Translations under genes and position numbers: made by a program
Notes under the pieces: generated by a model
What the model saw: only the letters and a program-made list of their open reading frames with translations
What the model was told of the DNA's origin: nothing
Database searches by the model: none
NCBI RefSeq assembly: GCF_947499065.1
Contig: NZ_CANMMT010000005.1
Coordinates: 62,001 to 126,000 of the forward strand
DNA from: an uncultured Tenacibaculum sp.
GTDB taxonomy: Bacteria > Bacteroidota > Bacteroidia > Flavobacteriales > Flavobacteriaceae
Direction of reading: 5' to 3'
Length of the DNA: 64,000 nucleotides
Part shown: positions 41,622 to 51,203 of the stretch, one piece after another
Numbering within the stretch: the stretch's first letter is position 1
Layout of the letters: each line of letters starts with the position of its first letter

Positions 41622-44114
41622 TTATAATATCTTTTTAAGGTTGTTGTAATCGATAAAATAAACCAATCGAACAGAGAATGTATGTCTGTTTGCTTCATCA
41701 AATAAACTATCTAGGTTATTAAAAAATGTTTGATTGGCCTTATCGTTAAAATTTGAAATAGAATTTCTGTAAAAAGCTATTAGTTGACTACCAGGAGCAA
41801 ATTGCCAAACATAGTTAAGGTCTAAGTTCCAACTGTTAAAATTAACATCGTGATTATCAGAATAAGAATTGGCTTCTAATAAACCATTATTAGTATTTAG
41901 TTTATAGAATTGATCTTGATATGGAACTTTACTCCAATTATGACGGAATGTTAATGATAAAGAAGATTTGGTGCTAAAGCTATATTTCCCAGAAAGAGAA
42001 TTGTTGTAAGAAGATTGGTCTCTTTGTCCAAAAATAATATCATCATTATCTAAAGTAGTTACATATCCTTGATCACTATTCGATTTGTTAAATCTAAATC
42101 CATAGATTAATGAGAACTGGTTGTTAAAACGATATCTTGGTGAAACTCTAAAGCCATATCCTTCTCTTGGGTTGTTTCTGAAAAAAGTATAGTACCAGCT
42201 ATAGTCAATAGCAAACTTTTTTCGGTAATCTGTAGATCCCCAATGGTTAATATTTAATCTTTGAGGCCTATTAAAAAAAATACCACTTTGTGTTCCTTGT
42301 CTTGGCTCGAAAAAGTCTTTTGATTCGGTACCGAAATTTAAATTTCCTCCAAAACCAAAACGACTTTTTGTTTGTGATGAAAAAGATAAACCTGCATTGG
42401 TACCAGTATAAGTGCCTGGAGTATGTAAAAAGTTTACATTGTAATAAAGGTTTATTCTATAACTATTAAAAATTCCTTTTGGTTTTAATAATCGATATCC
42501 CACAAAACCATAGATTCTTTGTCTGTTATTTCTAAATAAAATACCTAAATCATTAGGATTGTAATCTTTGTTTTCAAAATTATAACCAATTTCTCCTCTC
42601 CAATTTCCAGATTGTTTTCCAATACTTGTATCAAATGAATATCCTGTATTAGGGTTATTTACATCATCAGTGATGTTTGTCATTTTAAATGAACCATCTA
42701 TGTTATAGTTACTACCTTTATCTTCTACATGCCATAATAATCCAGTAGCATTAGCATCTCTAAATCGACCATCACGAGTAACATTGGTGTTAATTAATGT
42801 TACTGAAGAATTTTGGTTGAACTGTTGGTCGAATACAATAATGTTATAGTTTGTTAATGGACTTGTAACTGTTTTGTAGCTACTAACATTTTTGATAATT
42901 TCTGTTCCATTAATTATTTGTTCTGTTTTAGTAATTGTAGCTTCAGTTTTATCTGTTATAGCATTGAAAAAACCAATTCCTAACCCTTTTTTAGTTCTTC
43001 CTGATATTTTTATGGCATTTAACATTTTTACATCAGGGTAATCTGTAATTTCTTCATTTATTTTTCTACCGTTGGTAAAATCTTCATCGTCAATTAAATT
43101 TCTTTCTCCAGAAAATTGATCTATAGGATTTCCACCAATTCTTCTTGAATAAAATAATCGTCCTTTCGTAAATAACTCTGTTCCTTCAGTAAAAAATTGA
43201 CGTTGTTCACTAAACTGTTGTTCAAATGGCCCTAGGTTTAACGTAACATTATCAAAAGCAGTTTGACCAAAATCTGGAATTAAAGTAGCGTCTAATGTAA
43301 AGTTTTCTGTAATTCCATATTTAACATCCATTCCCACACTCCAATCAAAATCTGTATCTCCATCAAATGAAGTTACTGTAGTTGAAGCATACGGATAAAA
43401 ACTCAATCGAGTAGGAGGTTTTATATCTTTAAAGTTTTCGACTAAACCATCATATTGAGTCCAGTTTCCTTGTGTATTGTCTATATGATTCCAAGTATAA
43501 CGGGCATTTAGGTTTTTTACATCTCTATGAAAATTAAATCCCCAAGATTGTACAGGTCTATTAGCAAAACGCAATGCTCTATATGGTATTTTCATTTCTA
43601 CAGACCAATTATCTTCATTTATTTTTATGGCGCTATCCCAAACAGCATTCCAGTTAAAGTCTTCATTATTGGTAGAAACTTTAGAATCGGCTTGTACTCC
43701 AGATGCTGTAACCACAAACATATTAGGGTTTTGCCCATCGTCATTTGGGTTAATTAACATCATAAAAAAATCTGAGTTCCCAATTCGATCTCTATTGTTA
43801 AACTCTGCTGGGATTTTAGAAGGGTCAGGAGCATACATTACAGCGCTAACATAAATAGCTTCATCATCATATACTAATTTAACTTCAGTTTTATGTGTGT
43901 TTGGTTCAGCTTCTCCATTATTAGGACGCATCATCACAAAATCTTTAGCAATAGGAGTATTATTCCATGCATTGTCGTCTAAAATACCATCTATTTTAGG
44001 AGGAGAATCAACACGTGTAGCATTAATTTTTTTTCTGTTTTTGTTGATTTCTTGTGCATTTATCCCATTAGAAATAAAAAGAATAGCGCTTATTAATGTA
44101 GCGATTTTATACAT
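41622..44114 (-). CDS. DUF5916 protein: CBM9-like domain plus outer-membrane barrel
   Basis: 830 aa. A signal peptide (1-20, SNGINAQ) is followed by a CBM9-like domain (about 30-225: PPKIDGILDDNAWNNTPIAK, then WSVEMKIPYRALRF), and the rest is a DUF5916-type beta-rich region (PYASTTVTSFDGDTDFDWSV, GPFEQQFSEQRQFFTEG) ending in barrel strands. It is an outer-membrane protein of unknown substrate, common in Bacteroidota and sometimes linked to glycan or peptide handling. It stands alone; sucC is divergent. Confidence 0.85.
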   Translation of the reverse strand: MYKIATLISAILFISNGINAQEINKNRKKINATRVDSPPKIDGILDDNAWNNTPIAKDFVMMRPNNGEAEPNTHKTEVKLVYDDEAIYVSAVMYAPDPSKIPAEFNNRDRIGNSDFFMMLINPNDDGQNPNMFVVTASGVQADSKVSTNNEDFNWNAVWDSAIKINEDNWSVEMKIPYRALRFANRPVQSWGFNFHRDVKNLNARYTWNHIDNTQGNWTQYDGLVENFKDIKPPTRLSFYPYASTTVTSFDGDTDFDWSVGMDVKYGITENFTLDATLIPDFGQTAFDNVTLNLGPFEQQFSEQRQFFTEGTELFTKGRLFYSRRIGGNPIDQFSGERNLIDDEDFTNGRKINEEITDYPDVKMLNAIKISGRTKKGLGIGFFNAITDKTEATITKTEQIINGTEIIKNVSSYKTVTSPLTNYNIIVFDQQFNQNSSVTLINTNVTRDGRFRDANATGLLWHVEDKGSNYNIDGSFKMTNITDDVNNPNTGYSFDTSIGKQSGNWRGEIGYNFENKDYNPNDLGILFRNNRQRIYGFVGYRLLKPKGIFNSYRINLYYNVNFLHTPGTYTGTNAGLSFSSQTKSRFGFGGNLNFGTESKDFFEPRQGTQSGIFFNRPQRLNINHWGSTDYRKKFAIDYSWYYTFFRNNPREGYGFRVSPRYRFNNQFSLIYGFRFNKSNSDQGYVTTLDNDDIIFGQRDQSSYNNSLSGKYSFSTKSSLSLTFRHNWSKVPYQDQFYKLNTNNGLLEANSYSDNHDVNFNSWNLDLNYVWQFAPGSQLIAFYRNSISNFNDKANQTFFNNLDSLFDEANRHTFSVRLVYFIDYNNLKKIL

Positions 44115-44323
44115 AGTTGATTGATAGAGTAATAAGGATTAGCTAAATTATTTATGATTTCACGAACCAAATCATAAAATCATGTTAATTAGAGTAAAGA
44201 CATGTTAAAAAACTTAACGTTACATTCTAAACGTTAAAGATATGTGAAAGTGTAATTCTAAGAATATCATATGAAATACTACAAATTAAAGGGCAAAATG
44301 TAATGAAATATCATTTGAATTTG

Positions 44324-44331
44324 TATTTTTG
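44324..44331 (+). promoter_or_regulatory. Promoter -7 element TATTTTTG for sucC
   Basis: TATTTTTG matches TAnnTTTG and lies 26 bases before the ATG at 44357. It falls downstream of an earlier in-frame ATG at 44303, which argues that the later ATG is the true start. Confidence 0.6.
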
Positions 44332-44356
44332 TTCGACTTTTAAAAATTCATATCTA

Positions 44357-45553
44357 ATGAACTTACACGAATATCAAGGTAAAGAAATATTAAGCAGTTT
44401 TGGCGTTCGTATTCAACGCGGGATTGTTGCAAATACACCAGAAGAAGCTGTTGAAGCAGCAAAAAAATTAACTGAAGAAACTGGAACTGGTTGGCACGTA
44501 ATTAAAGCACAAGTACACGCAGGTGGTCGTGGAAAAGGTGGTGGAGTTAAGTTAGCTAAAAACTTAGATGAGGTAAAAAGTATTTCTAATGATATTTTAG
44601 GAATGATGTTAATTACTCCTCAAACTTCAGCGGAAGGTAAATTAGTAAACCAAGTTTTAATTGCTGAGGATGTTTATTATCCTGGTGATAGCGAACCGAA
44701 TGAATTTTATATGTCGGTTTTATTAAACCGTGCTACTGGTAGAAACATGATTATGTATTCTACAGAAGGTGGTATGGATATTGAAACTGTAGCAGAAGAA
44801 ACTCCTCATTTAATTTTTACTGAAGAGATTGACCCTGCAACTGGATTAATGCCTTTCCAAGCTCGTAAAATTGCTTTTAACTTAGGTTTAAGTGGTGCAG
44901 CTTTAAAAGAAATGGTAAAGTTTGTTACAGCTTTATATACAGCTTATATTAAATCTGATTCAGCAATGTTTGAAATTAACCCAGTGTTAAAAACATCTGA
45001 TGATAAGATTATGGCTGTAGATGCTAAAGTAACTTTAGATGAAAATGCTTTATATCGTCATAAAGATTATGCAGCAATGCGTGATATTCGTGAGGAAAAC
45101 CCAATTGAAGTTGAAGCTAAAGCTGCAGGTTTAAACTATGTAGATTTAGATGGAAACGTTGGATGTATGGTAAACGGAGCTGGTTTAGCAATGGGAACTA
45201 TGGATTTAATTAAGCAAGCAGGTGGTGATCCAGCAAACTTCTTAGATGTTGGTGGTACTGCAGATGCTCAACGTGTTGAAACTGCTTTTGGAATTATTTT
45301 AAAAGATCCAAACGTAAAAGCTATCTTAGTAAATATCTTTGGAGGAATCGTTCGTTGTGATCGTGTTGCTCAAGGTGTTGTAGATGCTTATAAGAATATG
45401 GGAGACAAAATTAATGTGCCTATTATTTGCCGTTTACAAGGAACAAATGCAAAAGAAGCAAAAGAATTAATTGATAATAGCGGAATGGAAATTATCTCAG
45501 CTACTGAGTTCCAAGAAGCAGCTGATAAAGTTCAAGAAGTTTTAGGAGCTTAA
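44357..45553 (+). CDS. sucC: Succinyl-CoA synthetase beta subunit
   Basis: 398 aa from ATG at 44357, where the protein begins MNLHEYQGKEILSSFGV as SucC always does; an upstream ATG at 44303 would add 18 non-conserved residues and precede the promoter. The ATP-grasp region (HVIKAQVHAGGRGKGGGVKL) and the C-terminal CoA-ligase part (FLDVGGTADAQRV, then NIFGGIVRCDRVA) are intact. It catalyses the substrate-level phosphorylation step of the TCA cycle with SucD, which is not in this window. A terminator follows. Confidence 0.97.
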   Translation: MNLHEYQGKEILSSFGVRIQRGIVANTPEEAVEAAKKLTEETGTGWHVIKAQVHAGGRGKGGGVKLAKNLDEVKSISNDILGMMLITPQTSAEGKLVNQVLIAEDVYYPGDSEPNEFYMSVLLNRATGRNMIMYSTEGGMDIETVAEETPHLIFTEEIDPATGLMPFQARKIAFNLGLSGAALKEMVKFVTALYTAYIKSDSAMFEINPVLKTSDDKIMAVDAKVTLDENALYRHKDYAAMRDIREENPIEVEAKAAGLNYVDLDGNVGCMVNGAGLAMGTMDLIKQAGGDPANFLDVGGTADAQRVETAFGIILKDPNVKAILVNIFGGIVRCDRVAQGVVDAYKNMGDKINVPIICRLQGTNAKEAKELIDNSGMEIISATEFQEAADKVQEVLGA

Positions 45554-45578
45554 AATTAATTTCTTAGTTATATATTGA

Positions 45579-45606
45579 AAACCTCACAAAAAGTGAGGTT
45601 TTTTTG
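45579..45606 (+). terminator. Rho-independent terminator after sucC
   Basis: A 9-bp stem AAACCTCAC / GTGAGGTTT with an AAAAA loop is followed by a T run. Confidence 0.85.
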
Positions 45607-45647
45607 TTTTATTTTGGTAGAGATTTAATGAAAACAGATTTATAAAA

Positions 45648-46214
45648 ATGAGAAAGCTACTATTGATGTTACTATTATTCCCTTTGCAATTAATATCGCA
45701 AGAGGTATCTAATTCTGAGTTATTTTGGAATAGTTTAAAAAGTCATTGTGGAAAAGCATATGAAGGAGAAATAGTTGAAGGAGGAAAAGAAGGTGATGGT
45801 TTTACTGGAGAAAAATTAGTAATACATTTTCGTGTTTGCGAAAATAATACAATAAGAATCCCTTTTTTTGTTGGGAATAATAAATCACGTACTTGGGTTT
45901 TTAAATTAAATAAAGATAGATTCATTAGTTTAAAACATGACCATAGACATAAAGATGGATCTGAAGATAAAATTACTCAATATGGAGGTACTAATCCTAA
46001 TAAAGGATTAGCTCATATCCAGTTTTTCCCTGCTGACCAGCATACATCAGATTTAATACCTTATGCTTCTACCAATGTTTGGTGGGTAACGATAGATAGA
46101 ACAAGTTTTACTTATAATTTACGTAGAGTAGGTGTTGGTAGGTTCTTCTCTGTAAAATTTGATTTAACAAAAGAGATAGATGTACCAAGTGCACCTTGGG
46201 GAAGCAAAGATTAA
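45648..46214 (+). CDS. Exported protein of unknown function
   Basis: 188 aa. A signal peptide (1-18, LQLISQ) precedes a beta-rich domain with many aromatics and basic residues (RIPFFVGNNKSRTWVF, DHRHKDGSEDKITQYGG, STNVWWVTIDRTSFTYNLRR). It has two cysteines (CGKAYEG and FRVCENN) that might form a disulfide. I recall similar proteins in marine Bacteroidota but no function. Its stop is 2 bases from the stop of the convergent uvrB gene. Confidence 0.7.
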   Translation: MRKLLLMLLLFPLQLISQEVSNSELFWNSLKSHCGKAYEGEIVEGGKEGDGFTGEKLVIHFRVCENNTIRIPFFVGNNKSRTWVFKLNKDRFISLKHDHRHKDGSEDKITQYGGTNPNKGLAHIQFFPADQHTSDLIPYASTNVWWVTIDRTSFTYNLRRVGVGRFFSVKFDLTKEIDVPSAPWGSKD

Positions 46215-46216
46215 AG

Positions 46217-48205
46217 TTATAAATTTTCTTTTAAAACTTTAATTTCATCACGTAATTGAGCAGCGACCATAAAATCTAATGCTTTGGCTGCTTCTTCCAT
46301 TTGTTTACGTTTTGCACGTATACGTTTTTCTATTTCTTCTTTAGGTAAAAATTCTAAATCTTGCTCAGCTGCTTTTTGAGTAGCATTATCGTAATGATAA
46401 GAAGTAACAGTATCTTTCGATAATGTATCGTCAATTTTCTTGTTTATTTGTGTTGGAGTAATCCCGTTAGCTGTATTGTAATTAATTTGTTTCTCTCTTC
46501 TTCGATTTGTTTCATCAATAGTGCGTTGCATACTATTAGTAATTTTATCAGCATACATTATGGCCACTCCATTTACGTTACGAGCTGCTCTTCCTATAGT
46601 TTGTGTAAGTGATCTGTGCGAACGTAAAAAACCTTCTTTATCTGCATCTAAAATGGCTACTAAAGAAACTTCAGGTAAGTCTAAACCTTCACGTAATAAA
46701 TTAACTCCAATAAGGACGTCAAATAAACCTTTACGTAAGTCTTGCATTATTTGAACACGCTCTAAAGTATCTACATCTGAATGAATATAGCGACAACGAA
46801 CTTGTATTCTAGTTAGATATTTTGCCAACTCTTCTGCCATTCGTTTGGTTAAAGTTGTAACCAATGTTCGTTCGTCTTTTTCTACGCGAGTTTGAATTTC
46901 TTCAATTAAATCATCAATTTGATTCAAACTAGGACGGATTTCAATTACTGGGTCTAGCAATCCTGTAGGTCGGATTACTTGTTCTACAAAGACACCTTCT
47001 GTTTTTTCTAATTCATAATCAGCAGGAGTTGCAGATACGTAAATTACTTGGTTTTGAAGTAATTCAAATTCGTCAAACTTCAATGGTCGATTGTCCATAG
47101 CGGCTGGTAATCTAAAACCATATTCTACTAAATTTTCTTTTCTGCTTCTATCTCCACCATACATGGCATGTGTTTGTGGAATGGTAACATGGCTTTCATC
47201 TATTACCATTAAATAATCATCTGGGAAATAATCAAGTAAGCAGAAAGGACGTGTTCCTGGATCTCTTCCATCTAAATAACGTGAATAATTTTCTATTCCA
47301 GAGCAATAACCTAATTCGCGAATCATTTCTAAGTCGAATTCAGTTCTTTCTTGAAGTCTTTTAGCTTCTAGATGTTTGCCTATTTCTTTAAAATAATCCA
47401 CTTGCTTTACCATGTCTTCTTGAATTTTATGGATAGCATTTTGTAGTATATCAGGTGATGTTACAAATAGATTGGCAGGGTATATTGTTAGTTCATCTAG
47501 TTTATCTACTACTTGATTTGTTTCTATATCAAAAGTTTCAATTTCTTCAATTTCATCTCCAAAAAAGTGAACTCGATAACCACTATCTCCATAGGATGGA
47601 TAAATAGTAACTACGTCTCCTTTTACCTTAAATGTCCCACTTTTAATTTCAACTTCTGTACGAGCATATAAACTGGTAACCAAAAGATGTAAGAACTTTG
47701 TTCTTGATATTTGTTGATCTACCTTAATTGGTATTACATTTTTCTTGAATTCATTTGGATTTCCAATACCATATAAACAAGATACAGAAGCTACGACTAA
47801 TACATCTCTACGGCCAGATAATAGGGAAGAAGAGGTGCTAATTCGTAAACGCTCTATTTCGTCATTGATAGATAAATCTTTTTCAATATAAGTTCCCGTA
47901 ACTGGAATATAAGCTTCTGGCTGATAGTAATCATAATATGAAACAAAATACTCTACAGCATTGTTTGGAAAAAACTGTTTGAACTCAGAATATAATTGAG
48001 CTGCTAAAGTTTTGTTATGAGCCAAAACTAGAGTAGGTCTATTTACCTCTGAAATTACATTTGCAACGGAGAAGGTTTTACCAGAGCCAGTAACACCTAA
48101 AAGAGTTTGGTACTTTTCATCTGATTCAATTCCGTTTACAAGTTGTTTAATGGCTGAAGGTTGGTCTCCTGTAGGCTTAAATTCTGAGTGTAGTTCAAAG
48201 TTCAT
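46217..48205 (-). CDS. uvrB: Excinuclease ABC subunit B (UvrB)
   Basis: 662 aa, normal length. UvrB is the damage-verifying helicase-like subunit of nucleotide excision repair. Walker A GVTGSGKT (about 39-46), the beta-hairpin YVSYYDYYQPEAYIP, DESHVTIPQ, the DLPEVSLVAILDADKEGFLR motif and the C-terminal UVR domain (about 620-660, contacting UvrC) are all present. It stands alone on the minus strand. Confidence 0.98.
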   Translation of the reverse strand: MNFELHSEFKPTGDQPSAIKQLVNGIESDEKYQTLLGVTGSGKTFSVANVISEVNRPTLVLAHNKTLAAQLYSEFKQFFPNNAVEYFVSYYDYYQPEAYIPVTGTYIEKDLSINDEIERLRISTSSSLLSGRRDVLVVASVSCLYGIGNPNEFKKNVIPIKVDQQISRTKFLHLLVTSLYARTEVEIKSGTFKVKGDVVTIYPSYGDSGYRVHFFGDEIEEIETFDIETNQVVDKLDELTIYPANLFVTSPDILQNAIHKIQEDMVKQVDYFKEIGKHLEAKRLQERTEFDLEMIRELGYCSGIENYSRYLDGRDPGTRPFCLLDYFPDDYLMVIDESHVTIPQTHAMYGGDRSRKENLVEYGFRLPAAMDNRPLKFDEFELLQNQVIYVSATPADYELEKTEGVFVEQVIRPTGLLDPVIEIRPSLNQIDDLIEEIQTRVEKDERTLVTTLTKRMAEELAKYLTRIQVRCRYIHSDVDTLERVQIMQDLRKGLFDVLIGVNLLREGLDLPEVSLVAILDADKEGFLRSHRSLTQTIGRAARNVNGVAIMYADKITNSMQRTIDETNRRREKQINYNTANGITPTQINKKIDDTLSKDTVTSYHYDNATQKAAEQDLEFLPKEEIEKRIRAKRKQMEEAAKALDFMVAAQLRDEIKVLKENL

Positions 48206-48272
48206 ACAACAAAAATACGTATAGTTTTATTGAAATACTATTTGTTTTATGTTATAGTCAACTACAGAAAAT

Positions 48273-51068
48273 TTATTTCCGTAATAAGGCAAAGTGACTC
48301 TTTTTAATCCGAATTTTACCGTATTTATCAACTAAAGTAGCATGATACCAATAATCAGTTGAAGGAACTTGTTTACCATTATAAATACCTCCCCAACCTA
48401 TATGGTTTTTGTTAGGTATTACAGCAATTCTTTTTCCATAACGATCATAAATATTAACTGATACAGATTGGAAAAAGTCATTATCAACGCCTAATATTTT
48501 CCAAGTATCATAAATACCATCTTGGTTTGGTGTACAATGTTTTTGAAAAAAAATTATTGGTATTTCATCAGAATTTGTAATTCCACATCCGTTTTTATCT
48601 CTTATACTTATAGTGTATATACCTATAGCTAAATTTGAGAAAGTATACGTTAAATTCTCAATACCAGTATTGTAGTTGTTAGAGTTGTTTAAAGCATATT
48701 CATAATCGCCATCTCCTTCAACTGTTATTGTTATACTATTATCATTTAAAGTATCATCAATAGGGGTAATATTTACAATTAGTGCTTTACTAGATGTTGT
48801 AACAGTAAAAGTATTGTATCCAGAGCACGGAGCTTCAGTTAATGAATTATTTGTAAAAGCTTCCACTTTATAGGTTCCTGCATCTGAAGCTTTATATATT
48901 GAATTTGTAGCATTTGGAATTAGTTCTCCATTTCTGTACCATTGATAAGTATCTAAAGCATTACCCGTTGAAGCATTCAAATCTACTGTAGCTACAATAG
49001 CATTTTCTTTAGGAACGTTAATACATAAAAGAATAGGGGTAGAGCTTCCTCTAGGAATAGGTAATGCTTCTATAAATATTTTGAAACTAGTAATAGTAAA
49101 ACAAGAAGATGCAGAATTGGGAGTTATTCTTACATAAATATCGGAATTATTAGTAAATAAGTGATTTTCATAAGGAGGAATTAATACATTAATATTATTA
49201 TTTGCATCATCTAATCTTCTATAAAAATTAATAGTATGAGTATTAAGAGAAACAGCAGGATTTAGTGAAGTGATTTCCCCTATTTTTTTTGAAAAATCAT
49301 AATATCCATTTCCAGAGCCTTGACTATTTGTCGCATTTTGATTGTTTGCATTGAGATCTGTTTCACATACATATACATCTGCTAAATTAGTAGTTGAATT
49401 AGCGTTTATAACCCTTAGGGTTAATGAGCCTGTAGTAAAGCAATTATTATTGTTAGAAGAATTAAAACTAACTCGTACAACTATTGTTTCTGGATTAGTA
49501 GTGTTGATATAATTGGTTTTTGGTAGTGGGTTTAAGAAGTTAACATCAGTTTGATTAAAAAAATCTACAGTTACATTAGTAGCGTTATTAGTTAGTTCAG
49601 CTTCTTTAGTGGTTAAATCAAAAGTAGTTCTTTGATCAGAAGGATTTGAATCATTATCACATTGTTCAAAATCGGGGATGTTAACAATTGTTGGTTGTGA
49701 TACAAATTCAATATCTGCATCAGCAGTTAAAGTTGTATTACAGGCATCATTTAATTCAATGGTGAGTTCATATATTCCAGGACCAAAATTAACATTATTT
49801 GTTGTTAATATAGCGTTTGTTCCAATAACGTTTCCATCTTTAACCCAAGTATATGTTGCTCCTGGTTCTATTCTACCTGCTTTTAAATCATAATCTCTTC
49901 CTGAGCAAAAAAACTGTTTTTCATTACTAATTACTAAGTCGTTAGCTGCATTTAGAATCGTAGTAGGTAAAAAATAGGATTGGATAAATGGAGGAAGTCC
50001 TTGTGATGATTCTCTACCGTTAAGACTCACTCCATTATGAACATAATTTATTGAGTTTTTCGGATTTTCTGGAGAATTAATAACTCCCAAAAAGTTTTGC
50101 CTATTTACCGCATGATAAATTTTACCATTTGGACCAATTTGTAAAGCTCCTCTAGAACCTTGATAGGTAAAAAAAGGAGCTCCTCTAGAATTGTTAATAG
50201 TATTAATATCCGAAGTAGATGTGTCAAATTGATAAAGATTAGCTGTTCCTCCATTTGAAGAAATACCTGTAGCTATATATAATTTATTTCCTGTTATTGA
50301 AAACTCAACCCCATATCCATCATTAAAGTCTAAATTTAGGCGTCTCCCATTGGTGATTATTCCTGTATTAGTATCTAAATCATATATATAAGAGCCAGAT
50401 TCGGCTGCAGCCATTGCTAGTTTAGTGCCATCTGGTGATGCTTTTAAGTAACCTCTACTAAACATTGCTCCTAAAGTGTTTATAAGACTAGATTGAACTG
50501 GTGTTGTATTAACACCAGCAGTAGTAACTTCATATGCATAAAAATTCGTTGTATCTGCTGTGATTACCCAAATAGCATCACAGCTTTTACCAATCACAGC
50601 TGTTATTTTTTCGGTTGCTGTACTAACTAAAGGAATATTTTTGGTAGTAATATCTCCATTACCACCATTCAAGTTCATATCTACTATTGAGTAATTAACC
50701 CCATGCATATTATTTTCTTGTGCATCGACTGTAAAGAGATAATAAATATTATTAATTGTTGGATTTGGAACTATCAAAGCAGACTGTGTACTGGAGCTAT
50801 TCCCTAAAAGATTAGTCCCATTAGGCATTACATTGTGATTTCTATCCCAAACTGTAGTACCATCTGAATAGAATAATAGGTTTCCATTCGTATCAGAAAT
50901 AGTAGAACAACCTTCAAAAGTATTTAATTGACCATTTACAAGCGCAATTGGGTTGCCCGCACTAAAATCTATTCCAGCATTTCTACCGAAATACCAAATA
51001 TTAGCTTCATTTTGTGCAGATGTTATTAGAGAGGTAAGCAGGAAAAAAGTGATAATTACTTTCTTCAT
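48273..51068 (-). CDS. T9SS type B secreted protein (931 aa)
   Basis: A signal peptide (1-18, LITSAQ) is followed by a beta-propeller-like region (about 20-370; NIWYFGRNAGIDFSAGNPIA, SPDGTKLAMAAAESG), then Ig/PKD-like modules and a type B sorting domain at the C-terminus (about 840-931: CTPNQDGIYDTWKI, VNIYDRYGKRIAVIP, GWGGIYNGKQVPSTDYWY, HFALLRK). This directs export through the type IX system and attachment or release at the surface. Its N-terminal half is homologous to that of the protein at 55375-59895. Confidence 0.9.
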   Translation of the reverse strand: MKKVIITFFLLTSLITSAQNEANIWYFGRNAGIDFSAGNPIALVNGQLNTFEGCSTISDTNGNLLFYSDGTTVWDRNHNVMPNGTNLLGNSSSTQSALIVPNPTINNIYYLFTVDAQENNMHGVNYSIVDMNLNGGNGDITTKNIPLVSTATEKITAVIGKSCDAIWVITADTTNFYAYEVTTAGVNTTPVQSSLINTLGAMFSRGYLKASPDGTKLAMAAAESGSYIYDLDTNTGIITNGRRLNLDFNDGYGVEFSITGNKLYIATGISSNGGTANLYQFDTSTSDINTINNSRGAPFFTYQGSRGALQIGPNGKIYHAVNRQNFLGVINSPENPKNSINYVHNGVSLNGRESSQGLPPFIQSYFLPTTILNAANDLVISNEKQFFCSGRDYDLKAGRIEPGATYTWVKDGNVIGTNAILTTNNVNFGPGIYELTIELNDACNTTLTADADIEFVSQPTIVNIPDFEQCDNDSNPSDQRTTFDLTTKEAELTNNATNVTVDFFNQTDVNFLNPLPKTNYINTTNPETIVVRVSFNSSNNNNCFTTGSLTLRVINANSTTNLADVYVCETDLNANNQNATNSQGSGNGYYDFSKKIGEITSLNPAVSLNTHTINFYRRLDDANNNINVLIPPYENHLFTNNSDIYVRITPNSASSCFTITSFKIFIEALPIPRGSSTPILLCINVPKENAIVATVDLNASTGNALDTYQWYRNGELIPNATNSIYKASDAGTYKVEAFTNNSLTEAPCSGYNTFTVTTSSKALIVNITPIDDTLNDNSITITVEGDGDYEYALNNSNNYNTGIENLTYTFSNLAIGIYTISIRDKNGCGITNSDEIPIIFFQKHCTPNQDGIYDTWKILGVDNDFFQSVSVNIYDRYGKRIAVIPNKNHIGWGGIYNGKQVPSTDYWYHATLVDKYGKIRIKKSHFALLRK

Positions 51069-51159
51069 CTTAATAATTTGTAGCTAAATACAAATTTACT
51101 CAAAAAAGAAGTTTTATAGTACAGGTTTTTTCCTTAACTATCTTATTTTTAGTGTTTTT

Positions 51160-51200
51160 GGTAAAAAAAAGACCTGTTAGTAATAACAGGTCTTTTTAAT
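51160..51200 (-). terminator. Terminator between the first two T9SS genes
   Basis: A perfect 14-bp stem AAAAAGACCTGTTA / TAACAGGTCTTTTT with loop GTAA. On the minus strand it follows the 1358-aa gene and ends in a T run. Confidence 0.88.
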
Positions 51201-51203
51201 AAT

